DNA of 64,000 nucleotides from Gammaproteobacteria bacterium (lineage in GTDB: Bacteria > Pseudomonadota > Gammaproteobacteria > SURF-13). The stretch spans positions 28,801 to 92,800 of the forward strand of contig QZKM01000027.1 in assembly GCA_003599485.1 (NCBI GenBank), read 5' to 3'. The notes under the pieces were generated by a model. That model made no database searches and had not been told where the DNA came from. It saw nothing but the letters and a program-made list of their open reading frames with translations. Of the stretch, positions 45,183-52,945 are shown piece by piece. Position 1 is the first letter of the stretch; the number at the start of each line of letters is the position of its first letter. The translations under genes and the position numbers were made by a program.

Positions 45183-45514
45183 CGGACTGCGTGTTTTGCA
45201 ACATCATCGCCGGCAAAATTCCGGGCCAGTTCGTGCATCAGGACGAACAGGTGGTGGTATTCAAGGACATCCACCCCAAGGCGCGGGTGCATTTGCTGGT
45301 GGTGCCACGCGTGCATGTGGAGAGTCTCGCTGAACTGACCGGGCAACATGATGGTCTGACTGCACACATGATGCGTCTCCTGTCGCAGGTGGCGCGGGCA
45401 CAGGGCCTTGACAACGGCTTTCGCACCGTCATCAACACCGGGCCGGGCGGCGGGCAGGAAGTGCCCCATCTTCACATTCACTTGCTGGGCGGCGGACCGC
45501 TGCCGGGTTTTTAA
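45179..45514 (+). CDS. hinT: HIT-family nucleotide hydrolase (HinT-like)
   Basis: 111 aa with [40 protein letters not shown], and the HIT triad [16 protein letters not shown]. HinT enzymes hydrolyse adenosine phosphoramidates. Position at the end of the his genes and before tatA is common in proteobacteria. Confidence 0.94.
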   Translation: MTDCVFCNIIAGKIPGQFVHQDEQVVVFKDIHPKARVHLLVVPRVHVESLAELTGQHDGLTAHMMRLLSQVARAQGLDNGFRTVINTGPGGGQEVPHLHIHLLGGGPLPGF

Positions 45515-45544
45515 TTTAAAACTGTTTCAATCTGGAGAGAAGAC

Positions 45545-45775
45545 ATGATTAGCGTTCCACAATTACTGATTATCCTTGCCATCGTGCTGGTGTTGTTCGG
45601 CGCGAAAAAACTGCGTAACATCGGCGCTGACCTCGGCGGGGCCATCAAAAACTTCCGCAGTTCCATGAAGGAAGGCGGCGAAGAGGGCAAGGCCGAGGAT
45701 AAGGAAAAGATTGCCCAGCAGCCGGGCCAGGTCATCGAAGGCGAGGCCACGGTCAAGGAAAAAGAAAAGGTCTAG
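45545..45775 (+). CDS. tatA: Twin-arginine translocase subunit TatA
   Basis: 76 aa: one N-terminal helix ([20 protein letters not shown]), then the FG hinge and amphipathic [18 protein letters not shown], and an acidic/lysine-rich tail. TatA forms the pore part of the folded-protein exporter. GGAGAGAAGAC precedes the ATG. Confidence 0.94.
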   Translation: MISVPQLLIILAIVLVLFGAKKLRNIGADLGGAIKNFRSSMKEGGEEGKAEDKEKIAQQPGQVIEGEATVKEKEKV

Positions 45776-45796
45776 CCGTCTGCGCGGGCGCGGCCC

Positions 45797-46219
45797 ATGT
45801 TTGACATCAATTTTTCCGAACTCGCGGTCGTCGGCATCGTCGCGCTGCTCGTCATCGGCCCCAAGCGGCTGCCGGAGGTAGCGCGCACGGCGGGCAAGTG
45901 GCTGGGCAAGGCGCGGCGTATGGTGGAGCGCTTCCGCGCCGACATGGACCGCGAATTCAAAACCGATGAACTGCGTAACCTGCTTACCCAGCAGCAGGAG
46001 GAGATGCAGGAACTGCGCAAGATCGTGGAGGAAACCCGCGGCACACTGGATGACGCCGGACATCAGATCGAGAGTCTCGCCTCACCCGACGACGTACAGG
46101 GATATACCAGTGTCGCGGGAGTCAGGACGCCGGGAGCGACGACCCAGCCCGCCACCCCCACTCAGATAGCCCCTCCCGGCGACAGCCCACCCCATGGCGG
46201 AGCCACACCACACCCCTGA
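45797..46219 (+). CDS. tatB: Twin-arginine translocase subunit TatB
   Basis: 140 aa beginning MFDINFSELAVVGIVALLVI with GPKRLPEVARTAGKWLGKAR, then a long amphipathic helix with coiled-coil character (LTQQQEEMQELRKIVEETRG) and a Pro/Thr-rich tail. TatB with TatC binds twin-arginine signals. Its end overlaps tatC by 26 nt. Confidence 0.94.
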   Translation: MFDINFSELAVVGIVALLVIGPKRLPEVARTAGKWLGKARRMVERFRADMDREFKTDELRNLLTQQQEEMQELRKIVEETRGTLDDAGHQIESLASPDDVQGYTSVAGVRTPGATTQPATPTQIAPPGDSPPHGGATPHP

Positions 46220-47075
46220 ACAGGAAACACCCGCCGCACAGGAACTCCCTTTGGTCGCTCATCTGCTGGAACTGCGCGACCGGCTGGTAAAGGTGATTCT
46301 CTCGGTGCTGGTGGTGTTTCTTGCGCTGTTCTGGTTCCGCAACGATCTGTATACGCTGCTGGCTCAGCCGCTGCTGGCGCATTTACCGGCGGGATCCAGC
46401 ATGATCGCCACCGAAGTGGCCTCTCCCTTTATCGCGCCGGTGAAACTGACGCTGTGGCTTTCGGTGTTTATCGCCATCCCGGTCATTCTGTATCACCTGT
46501 GGGCCTTTGTCGCACCCGGTTTGTACAAACACGAACGGCGTCTGGTGCTGCCGCTGGTGGTATCCAGCACGCTGCTGTTCTTCGCCGGCGCGGCGTTCGC
46601 CTATTTCCTGGTATTCCCGCTGATATTCAAGTTCTTCACCCTGACCGCGCCGGAGGGCGTGGCGGTGATGACCGATATCACCAAATATCTGGATTTTGTA
46701 CTGAACCTGTTCTTCGCCTTCGGGCTGGCGTTTGAAACGCCGGTGCTGGTGGTGCTGCTGGTGTGGACAGGTATCGTCACGCCGCAGGCTCTGGCCGAGA
46801 AGCGCCGTTACATCATCGTGCTCGCGTTCATCATCGCCATGCTGCTCACCCCGCCGGACGTGACTTCGCAGTTCCTGCTCGCGATACCGCTGTGCCTGTT
46901 GTTCGAACTGGGCCTGCTGCTGGCGCGCCTGTATGTGCAGCCCCAACAGGCGGAAGAGGAAGTGACGGAGGATTTTTCCAATCCGGAGGGCGGCGCGCCA
47001 CTGCTGCCGCGTAACTTTACTACTCCGCAGGGAACTGAACCGGTCAGCCCGGATCGCCCGGGCGATGTCAAATAG
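46194..47075 (+). CDS. tatC: Twin-arginine translocase subunit TatC
   Basis: 293 aa with six membrane segments. Motifs: LPLVAHLLELRDRLVKVILS, YHLWAFVAPGLYKHERRLVL, and TPPDVTSQFLLAIPLCLLFE. It is the signal-peptide receptor of the Tat system. The ActB1 subunit encoded at 52946 carries a Tat-type signal and would be one client. The C-terminal 45 residues are a polar extension. Confidence 0.96.
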   Translation: MAEPHHTPEQETPAAQELPLVAHLLELRDRLVKVILSVLVVFLALFWFRNDLYTLLAQPLLAHLPAGSSMIATEVASPFIAPVKLTLWLSVFIAIPVILYHLWAFVAPGLYKHERRLVLPLVVSSTLLFFAGAAFAYFLVFPLIFKFFTLTAPEGVAVMTDITKYLDFVLNLFFAFGLAFETPVLVVLLVWTGIVTPQALAEKRRYIIVLAFIIAMLLTPPDVTSQFLLAIPLCLLFELGLLLARLYVQPQQAEEEVTEDFSNPEGGAPLLPRNFTTPQGTEPVSPDRPGDVK

Positions 47076-47086
47076 GCGTCAGCCGC

Positions 47087-48235
47087 TCACTGCGCGGCAG
47101 CAGGAGTCGGCCGTTCGCCTATCTTGGCGGAAAGGTTGAGCGGCGCGCCGTTGCGCTGGGCCAGCAGTTCCACGCGCGTGCCGGGGGCAAATCCCGCCAT
47201 CATGTTCATGAACACGCGTGGCTCGCTCACCTCCCGGCCGTTGACGGCTTTAATCACGTCGCCCGGCTGGAGCCCGGCCTTGTCCGCCGGGCCGTCAGGC
47301 ACAACACCCGCCACGATGACGCCGCGCGCATCGGCCAGTCCGAATGACTCAGCCAGTTCCGGCGTGATGGCCTGCGCCTCCACACCCAGCCAGCCGCGTA
47401 TGGTGTGGCCGTGTTCGATGATCTGGCGCATCACCCCGCTGGCGATGCTCACCGGAATCGCAAAGCCGATGCCGAGCGAGCCGCCGCTGCGCGAATAGAT
47501 TGCGCTGTTGACCCCGACCATCTGCCCCTGCGCGTTGATGAGCGGGCCGCCGGAGTTGCCGGGATTGATCGCGGCATCGGTCTGGATGAAATTTTCAAAG
47601 GTGTTGATTCCAAGATGAGTGCGTCCGGTGGCGCTTACGATGCCGAGCGTCACGGTCTGCCCCACGCCGAACGGGTCGCCGATGGCCAGCACCACGTCAC
47701 CCACGCGCAATCGCTCGGAATCGCCAAACGCGATCACCGGCAGGTTGTTGAGGTCGAGCTTCAGCACCGCGAGGTCGCTCTCCGGGTCGCCGCCCACCAC
47801 GCTGGCTTGCGCGCTGCGCCCGTCGCTCAGCGTCACCTGTATCTCGTCCGCCCCGGCGATCACGTGGTGGTTGGTCAGCACATAGCCGTCGCTGCTCACG
47901 ATCACGCCCGATCCGAGGCTGGTCTCCATCTGGCGGCGCGGGGCAAGCAGCGGATTATCCCTGAAGAAGCGCTGCATGAACGGATCATCAAAGAAGGGGT
48001 TACGCTGGACCACCAGCTTGCTGGTGTTGATATTCACCACCGCGGGCGCGGCTTGCTCCACCGCTGCGGCATAGGACGCCGGTCCGGCCACCGGCGGCGG
48101 TGTGGACGCAATCGGGGTTTGCGGCGCACGCGGCTTGTTCAGCAGATCAGGCCACAGATAGAGAACGATGAACGCCGCCGCCAGGCCGGCAATGACGGCC
48201 TTGGCGAGAAATGCAAGGAGTTTTTTGGGCTGCAT
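47087..48235 (-). CDS. DegS/AlgW-like periplasmic serine protease
   Basis: 382 aa from ATG 48235 (the track's GTG at 48250 is an alternative). One N-terminal membrane anchor (LLAFLAKAVIAGLAAAFIVL), a trypsin-like domain with the triad His in TNHHVIAGADEIQV, Asp in DPESDLAVLKLDL and Ser in DAAINPGNSGGPLI, and a single PDZ domain (GWLGVEAQAITPELAESFGL). One anchor plus one PDZ is the DegS/AlgW layout, which cleaves RseA-type anti-sigma factors in envelope stress. Family is sure; the exact orthologue is less so. Confidence 0.88.
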   Translation of the reverse strand: MQPKKLLAFLAKAVIAGLAAAFIVLYLWPDLLNKPRAPQTPIASTPPPVAGPASYAAAVEQAAPAVVNINTSKLVVQRNPFFDDPFMQRFFRDNPLLAPRRQMETSLGSGVIVSSDGYVLTNHHVIAGADEIQVTLSDGRSAQASVVGGDPESDLAVLKLDLNNLPVIAFGDSERLRVGDVVLAIGDPFGVGQTVTLGIVSATGRTHLGINTFENFIQTDAAINPGNSGGPLINAQGQMVGVNSAIYSRSGGSLGIGFAIPVSIASGVMRQIIEHGHTIRGWLGVEAQAITPELAESFGLADARGVIVAGVVPDGPADKAGLQPGDVIKAVNGREVSEPRVFMNMMAGFAPGTRVELLAQRNGAPLNLSAKIGERPTPAAAQ

Positions 48236-48345
48236 GAGGCTTATATGCACCGTATCCGTGCGTCTATGGTAGCACGCTCAACAGCGGGAAACCGGGGGCC
48301 ATCAGCCGCCGCCGCAACAGGCGGCTGGCTGTTTTCAGCAACCTG

Positions 48346-49410
48346 TCAGGCCCGCACCAGGCCGTAGCGCTTAAGTGACCAACGCACGGCGAAGAAGGCA
48401 ATCGTGGCGATGACCAGCGTCACCACTACGTCGAACACGGCGGTCATCGGCAAATGGTAGAACTCCGGACTTACCGAACCGGAAATCCAGGTGTAGCGCT
48501 CGATCCAGCTGCCGATGACGATCCCGGCGCCGACCGTGGTGATCACCGGGATGCTGTGACGGTTGGCGGTGAATAGAAAGGTGGCGAACGGAATCATGAA
48601 CTTGAGCGGGAAGAAGGTCCACCACAACACGGCGTAGCCGCCGCCCTGCTCCATGCCGGCGTAAGGCATGCCACCGTACATCATGTTGAAGAAGCGCAAC
48701 GTGTCGTCCGGCAGGCGCCCGTACCAGAAGATCAGGAACTGGGTGAAGAACAGATAAGTCCACAGGATGGTGAAGGCGAACATCATCTGCGCCATGTAGT
48801 TGAACACATGCTCCGGGATCGGCTTGGCGAGCTTGCCGGAGCGGTGCAGCAGGAACAAAAACACCGTGAAGAAACCCAGGAACAGGTGGAAGTTGCTTAC
48901 GAAGTGATAGGCGCCGTAGCTCGCGCTATGCCACAGCGGCATCATGGTCATCTCGAAATCCCACGCCACCAGGGTCGCGTACGGCACATAGGCGAAGGGA
49001 ATGAGCAGCGCGATATTGCGCAGGCGGCGCTGCGCCGCATAAGACGGATCTATCTCGCTTTGGTACTGGTACTTGATGAACAGCCCGAACAGACCGGCCA
49101 CGATCAGGAAGGCGATAATCTGCCGCGCCGCCAGGAAGGTATAGTTGTGCCAGCCGGGCAGGTGATGCTCGCCCTCCTGCGCGTGCTTCAGCCACTGGAA
49201 GGTGTGCTCGCCGTTAAACAGCAGTATCAACAACAGCACGAAGGCGATGGGGAACAGCACCGCGAGCGACACCGCCAGCTTGCGCACGTAAAAGCGCCAC
49301 TGCGCGTTCGCCATGTGCAGCAGCGAGCACAGCAGCACGCCGCACACCGCGAGATACAGCACCACCAGAAAATTGGTGGTGAGAACGGACCAACTGCCGA
49401 AATTTTCCAT
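48346..49410 (-). CDS. actF: Alternative complex III subunit ActF (NrfD-like quinol-binding)
   Basis: 354 aa with about nine to ten membrane segments (VLTTNFLVVLYLAVCGVLLC; VSNFHLFLGFFTVFLFLLHR). It resembles the shorter of the two NrfD/PsrC-like subunits of alternative complex III. Last gene of the operon, 15 nt after actE. No oxygen-reductase genes follow; the next gene is a protease. Confidence 0.88.
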   Translation of the reverse strand: MENFGSWSVLTTNFLVVLYLAVCGVLLCSLLHMANAQWRFYVRKLAVSLAVLFPIAFVLLLILLFNGEHTFQWLKHAQEGEHHLPGWHNYTFLAARQIIAFLIVAGLFGLFIKYQYQSEIDPSYAAQRRLRNIALLIPFAYVPYATLVAWDFEMTMMPLWHSASYGAYHFVSNFHLFLGFFTVFLFLLHRSGKLAKPIPEHVFNYMAQMMFAFTILWTYLFFTQFLIFWYGRLPDDTLRFFNMMYGGMPYAGMEQGGGYAVLWWTFFPLKFMIPFATFLFTANRHSIPVITTVGAGIVIGSWIERYTWISGSVSPEFYHLPMTAVFDVVVTLVIATIAFFAVRWSLKRYGLVRA

Positions 49411-49425
49411 GATCTCTCCTGTGGC

Positions 49426-49989
49426 CTACTGTGCCTGGGCCTGCGCGGCCGATTCCGCCGCCTCTTTGGCCAGGCCGTGCTTGACGTAATTCACCACGTG
49501 CCAGCGCTCCTCCACGCTCAGGTCGTTGGAGCCGGTCTGCCCTTCGCGCTTCTGCGGCGCGCCGTAGGCCGGCATGATGGCGCTGCCGAAGGTGATGGTG
49601 CCGAACACCCAGCCTTCGGTGAGCTGCTTCTGCACGTAGTCATCGTTGAGCGGGATGGCGCCGATCTTTTCCGTCACCGGCGTGTCGGCCTGGCCGGTCA
49701 GGCCGTGGCAGGCGGCGCAGTATATACGGAACAGGGTGCGGCCCTGGTGCAGCGATGCGTCGCTGACCGGTACCGGATTGGCGAGGTCTTTGGTCTCCTC
49801 GCGGTTGTTGTAAGGCGTGGGAATGCCCTGCACCGGCACGGAATGCGCGGGAAACGGCCTGGGCGCGCCCTCCTGCGGCTTCACGCTGGGCTGGTTCATC
49901 ATGTCCTGCGACCACGGCCAGGCCCATACCAGCGCCGGGGTAAGCGCGCCGGCGAGCAAGGCGGCGGATACGATACGGCGCGCGTTCAT
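49426..49989 (-). CDS. actE: Alternative complex III subunit ActE (mono-haem cytochrome c)
   Basis: 187 aa from ATG 49989; the track ORF runs further upstream inside actD. It has a signal segment (IVSAALLAGALTPALVWA), one haem site CAACH (about residue 96) and a likely axial Met in GSAIMPAYGAP. It should carry electrons from the complex towards a soluble cytochrome or oxidase. ATGA overlap with actD. Confidence 0.92.
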   Translation of the reverse strand: MNARRIVSAALLAGALTPALVWAWPWSQDMMNQPSVKPQEGAPRPFPAHSVPVQGIPTPYNNREETKDLANPVPVSDASLHQGRTLFRIYCAACHGLTGQADTPVTEKIGAIPLNDDYVQKQLTEGWVFGTITFGSAIMPAYGAPQKREGQTGSNDLSVEERWHVVNYVKHGLAKEAAESAAQAQAQ

Positions 49990-50516
49990 GTATTTACCTC
50001 TTCCCTGATTTCCAATGCCTTGTGGGCGCGGAACAGGCTCTTGGCCGGCTCCACCTGATTTTGCTCCAGTTCCAGTATGATGCCGATCTGATCCAGGCTC
50101 ACCTTCTCGCTGTACAACGAGCCAGGTTTGGAAGGCAGGCGCGAGCCGGCCAGAAATCCGATCAGGGTAAACAACACGCTGCCCAGAATCATCATTTCGT
50201 AATTTAATACGAAGTTGGACACCAGCGTCACCACCGCCTTGCCGCCCTGCGGCTGCACCAGAAACGTGGCCTGCGCGGAGGAAATCCACAACCAGCTTCC
50301 GATCAGCCCGAACAGGCCGCCAAACATAGTGAAAAACTGCACGTACACCGGTCGGTCGCCCAGCGCCTCCTCCACCTCCGGGTGTTCGATGGGCGAGATC
50401 AGGGTCACGTCATCCACCGATACGCCGCGCACCTTATCGGCGCGGATGTCGTAAATCGCGTTGGTCGCCTCGTCGAAGTTGCTGAACAGGCCCAGGATGC
50501 GATGGGTCTTCTTCAT
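49986..50516 (-). CDS. actD: Alternative complex III subunit ActD (DUF3341)
   Basis: 176 aa with two central membrane helices (FFTMFGGLFGLIGSWLWISS; MMILGSVLFTLIGFLAGSRL) between soluble ends. It matches the DUF3341/ActD family, a scaffold subunit without cofactors. Start overlaps the actC stop by 4 nt and its end overlaps actE. Confidence 0.9.
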   Translation of the reverse strand: MKKTHRILGLFSNFDEATNAIYDIRADKVRGVSVDDVTLISPIEHPEVEEALGDRPVYVQFFTMFGGLFGLIGSWLWISSAQATFLVQPQGGKAVVTLVSNFVLNYEMMILGSVLFTLIGFLAGSRLPSKPGSLYSEKVSLDQIGIILELEQNQVEPAKSLFRAHKALEIREEVNT

Positions 50517-51943
50517 GGATTGCCCTCCTTCTTCATGCTCGGGCTGTGCGCCGGCTGCGCGCCACCCGCGTGACCATGTACAGCGCCGTGCGCCACACCT
50601 TTCTCGCGCGCGAGTTTACGGTGATACACCATTTCCTTCACCTCATACATCGAAACCGACGGGAAGATCTTCACGAACACCAGGAACAAGAGGCCGAACC
50701 AGCCGAAGCTGCCGAGCACGATAGCCCAGGAGGTGATCGTGGGCCACATCACGTCCCAGGCCCAGGGATAGAACGACTGGGACAGCGTGGGCGACACGAT
50801 CATCCAGCGCTCCAGCCACATGCCGACGTTGAGCAGGATCGAGACCACCATCATGGCCGGGATGTGGCGGCGCAGCTTCTGGAACGCGAGCGTAAACGGC
50901 AGCACCGAGCCGAAGAACATCATGCTCCAGAACGCGGGCGCGTAGGCGCCGGTCATCTTGCCCCACAGCACTTCCTTGGCGTACACGTCGTGCCCGTACC
51001 ACACCGAGGCGAACTCGACCAGGTTGAGGTAGGTCCACACCATGGCGATGGCGAAGGTGAGCTTGCAGATCTTCTCCAGGATCGCCAGCGTCATGTACTC
51101 CTCCCAGCGGAAGTAGTAGCGCAGCAGGATGAACAGCGTGATGATGGCGGCGCAGCCGGAATAGAGCGCCCCCGCCACGAAGTACGGCGGGAACGTGGTC
51201 ACGTGCCAGCCGGGCATGATGGACATGGCAAAGTCGGACGACACGATGGAGTGCACCGACACCGCGAGCGGAATCAGGAAGATCGCCATCAGCATGTAGG
51301 CCTTGCGGAACACGCGCCATTGACGGTCGTCGCCGCGCCAGCCGAGCGACAGGATGGTATACAGCCGCTTGCGCCAGCCGCTGGTGTTGTCGCGCGCTAT
51401 CGCCAGGTCGGGCAGCATGCCGACGTAGAGGAACAGCGCGCTGGAGGTGAGGTAGGTCATGATGGCGAAGCCGTCCCACGACAGCGGCGAGCGGAAGTTG
51501 GGCCAGGTGCCGCGCGACGGGATGTAGGGGATGACCCAGTAAAAATTCCACAATCTGCCCAGGTGTATCACCGGGAACAGCAGGGCGGTCATGAGCGAGA
51601 AGGTGGTCATGGCCTCGGCGAAGCGGTAGATCGGCTTGCGCCAGTCGGCGTGCACAATGTGCAGAATCGCCGACAGCAAGGTGCCGGAGTGGCTCATGCC
51701 GATCCAGAAGATGAAGGTGGCGATGTACAGATTCCACATGTGCGGGTGGTTCTTCGCCATGCCCAGACCATACCGGTATTGCAGCACTGCGGCGGTGATT
51801 CCGATGGCGAGCAGAACCAGGCAGCCGATCACGGTGTACCAGTAACCGCGGCGCGGATTCTCCAGGCTCTTCAGGATATCCTTGTTGATCTGCGCCCAGG
51901 CGATGTCGTCGCGGATGTCTTTATCGTGGTGTAGTGGATTCAT
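50513..51943 (-). CDS. actC: Alternative complex III subunit ActC (NrfD-like quinol-binding)
   Basis: 476 aa from ATG 51943, with AGAGGG 6 nt upstream (the track begins at a TTG inside actB2). About ten membrane helices; NrfD/PsrC features include FIFWIGMSHSGTLLSAILHI and FRSPLSWDGFAIMTYLTSSA. ActC takes electrons from menaquinol or ubiquinol and is thought to contain a proton path. The C-terminal tail is His-rich and polar. Confidence 0.92.
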   Translation of the reverse strand: MNPLHHDKDIRDDIAWAQINKDILKSLENPRRGYWYTVIGCLVLLAIGITAAVLQYRYGLGMAKNHPHMWNLYIATFIFWIGMSHSGTLLSAILHIVHADWRKPIYRFAEAMTTFSLMTALLFPVIHLGRLWNFYWVIPYIPSRGTWPNFRSPLSWDGFAIMTYLTSSALFLYVGMLPDLAIARDNTSGWRKRLYTILSLGWRGDDRQWRVFRKAYMLMAIFLIPLAVSVHSIVSSDFAMSIMPGWHVTTFPPYFVAGALYSGCAAIITLFILLRYYFRWEEYMTLAILEKICKLTFAIAMVWTYLNLVEFASVWYGHDVYAKEVLWGKMTGAYAPAFWSMMFFGSVLPFTLAFQKLRRHIPAMMVVSILLNVGMWLERWMIVSPTLSQSFYPWAWDVMWPTITSWAIVLGSFGWFGLLFLVFVKIFPSVSMYEVKEMVYHRKLAREKGVAHGAVHGHAGGAQPAHSPSMKKEGNP

Positions 51944-51954
51944 GGCGCGCCCTC

Positions 51955-52815
51955 TCAAGCCAGTTCTTCGCGCACGCGCTCGAGATACATCACCGATGGA
52001 TCAACATTGAGCTCTTCCAGCACGCGGTAACCACGCAGTTCCGGATGCGCCTTGTTTTGCTCCTGCACCGGACGGCCTTTGTCGTCATACCGGCTGACCT
52101 CGTGTTTGGCCCACAACCTGGTCACGGCGCTGTCCTGATCCATGAGGTCGCCGAAGGTGATGGCGCTGGTCGGGCAGGCCTGGGCGCAGGCGGTGGTGAA
52201 TTCGCCGTCCTTGACCTTGCGGTTTTCCATCCTGGCCTTGTCCTTGGCCACGCGGATGCGCTGCACGCAGAAGGTGCACTTTTCCATCACGCCCTTGTCG
52301 CGCACCGTGAGATCGGGATTCAGTTGCAGGTTGAGCGGTTCCGGCCAGGACGACTCGTAATATGACCAGAAATTAAAATAGCGCACGCGATAGGGACAGT
52401 TGTTGTTGCAATAGCGCGAGCCGATGCAGCGGTTGTACACCTGCGCGTTGAGGCCGTCCGGCGTGTGGTAGGTGGCCACCACCGGGCACACCGGTTCGCA
52501 CGGCGCCGCGCCGCACTGCTGGCACAGCATGGGCATGAAATGCGCGCCCTGCTCCGGGTGCTGCTGTTCGGCGTAATTCTCGTCCCAGTAACGCTCGATG
52601 CGCATCCAGTGCATGAAGTGGCCCTTGGCGAAGCGCTCCTTGCCCACCACGGCGAGATTGTTTTCCGCATAACACGCGGTGGAGCAGGCGTTGCAGCCGA
52701 TGCACGCGTTCAGGTCTATGGCCATGCCCCAGCGGTGTTCGTAGTGCTGGAAGCCACCCTCCTCGATGCCCTGGCGGTAGCGCGGCCAGTCGGTGACTAG
52801 ATTTTTTAACGACAT
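51955..52815 (-). CDS. actB2: Alternative complex III iron-sulfur subunit (ActB2 part)
   Basis: 286 aa ferredoxin-like protein with four cysteine groups: CIGCNACSTAC, CQQCGAAPCEPVCP, CIGSRYCNNNCPYRVRYFNF, and CTFCVQRI with CAQACP further on. That is enough ligands for four Fe-S clusters. In several organisms with this complex, ActB is one long polypeptide containing both the B1 and B2 parts. Here B2 is a separate ORF 130 nt from B1, with a palindromic repeat between them. It has no signal of its own, so it probably travels with ActB1. Confidence 0.92.
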   Translation of the reverse strand: MSLKNLVTDWPRYRQGIEEGGFQHYEHRWGMAIDLNACIGCNACSTACYAENNLAVVGKERFAKGHFMHWMRIERYWDENYAEQQHPEQGAHFMPMLCQQCGAAPCEPVCPVVATYHTPDGLNAQVYNRCIGSRYCNNNCPYRVRYFNFWSYYESSWPEPLNLQLNPDLTVRDKGVMEKCTFCVQRIRVAKDKARMENRKVKDGEFTTACAQACPTSAITFGDLMDQDSAVTRLWAKHEVSRYDDKGRPVQEQNKAHPELRGYRVLEELNVDPSVMYLERVREELA

Positions 52816-52897
52816 ACGGTTCAGACTCCTGTTAACCTGCGCTGGCTTGATCTATCATCAAATAATGCCATCCCTGGCGGAACTTCAGTAAAACCTC

Positions 52898-52940
52898 TCA
52901 GCACCGGCCCAGCCATCCCTGGCTGGGCGTTCGTTGCTTC
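52898..52940. repeat. 42-nt palindromic repeat, copy 2, between actB1 and actB2
   Basis: GCACCGGCCCAGCCATCCCT continues as GGCTGGGCGTTCGTTGCTTC, with the core GCCCAGCCA-TCCC-TGGCTGGGC (52907-52928). It is the reverse complement of the copy at 36592-36634. A short related hairpin, GCCATCCCTGGC, lies 30 nt away (52867-52878). It fills the gap between two genes fused in other species. Confidence 0.8.
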
Positions 52941-52945
52941 ACAAC

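Noticed and set aside
50546-51934. 462-aa plus-strand ORF opposite actC
   Set aside because: A shadow frame with His/Arg/Gln-rich low-complexity translation; actC is well supported.
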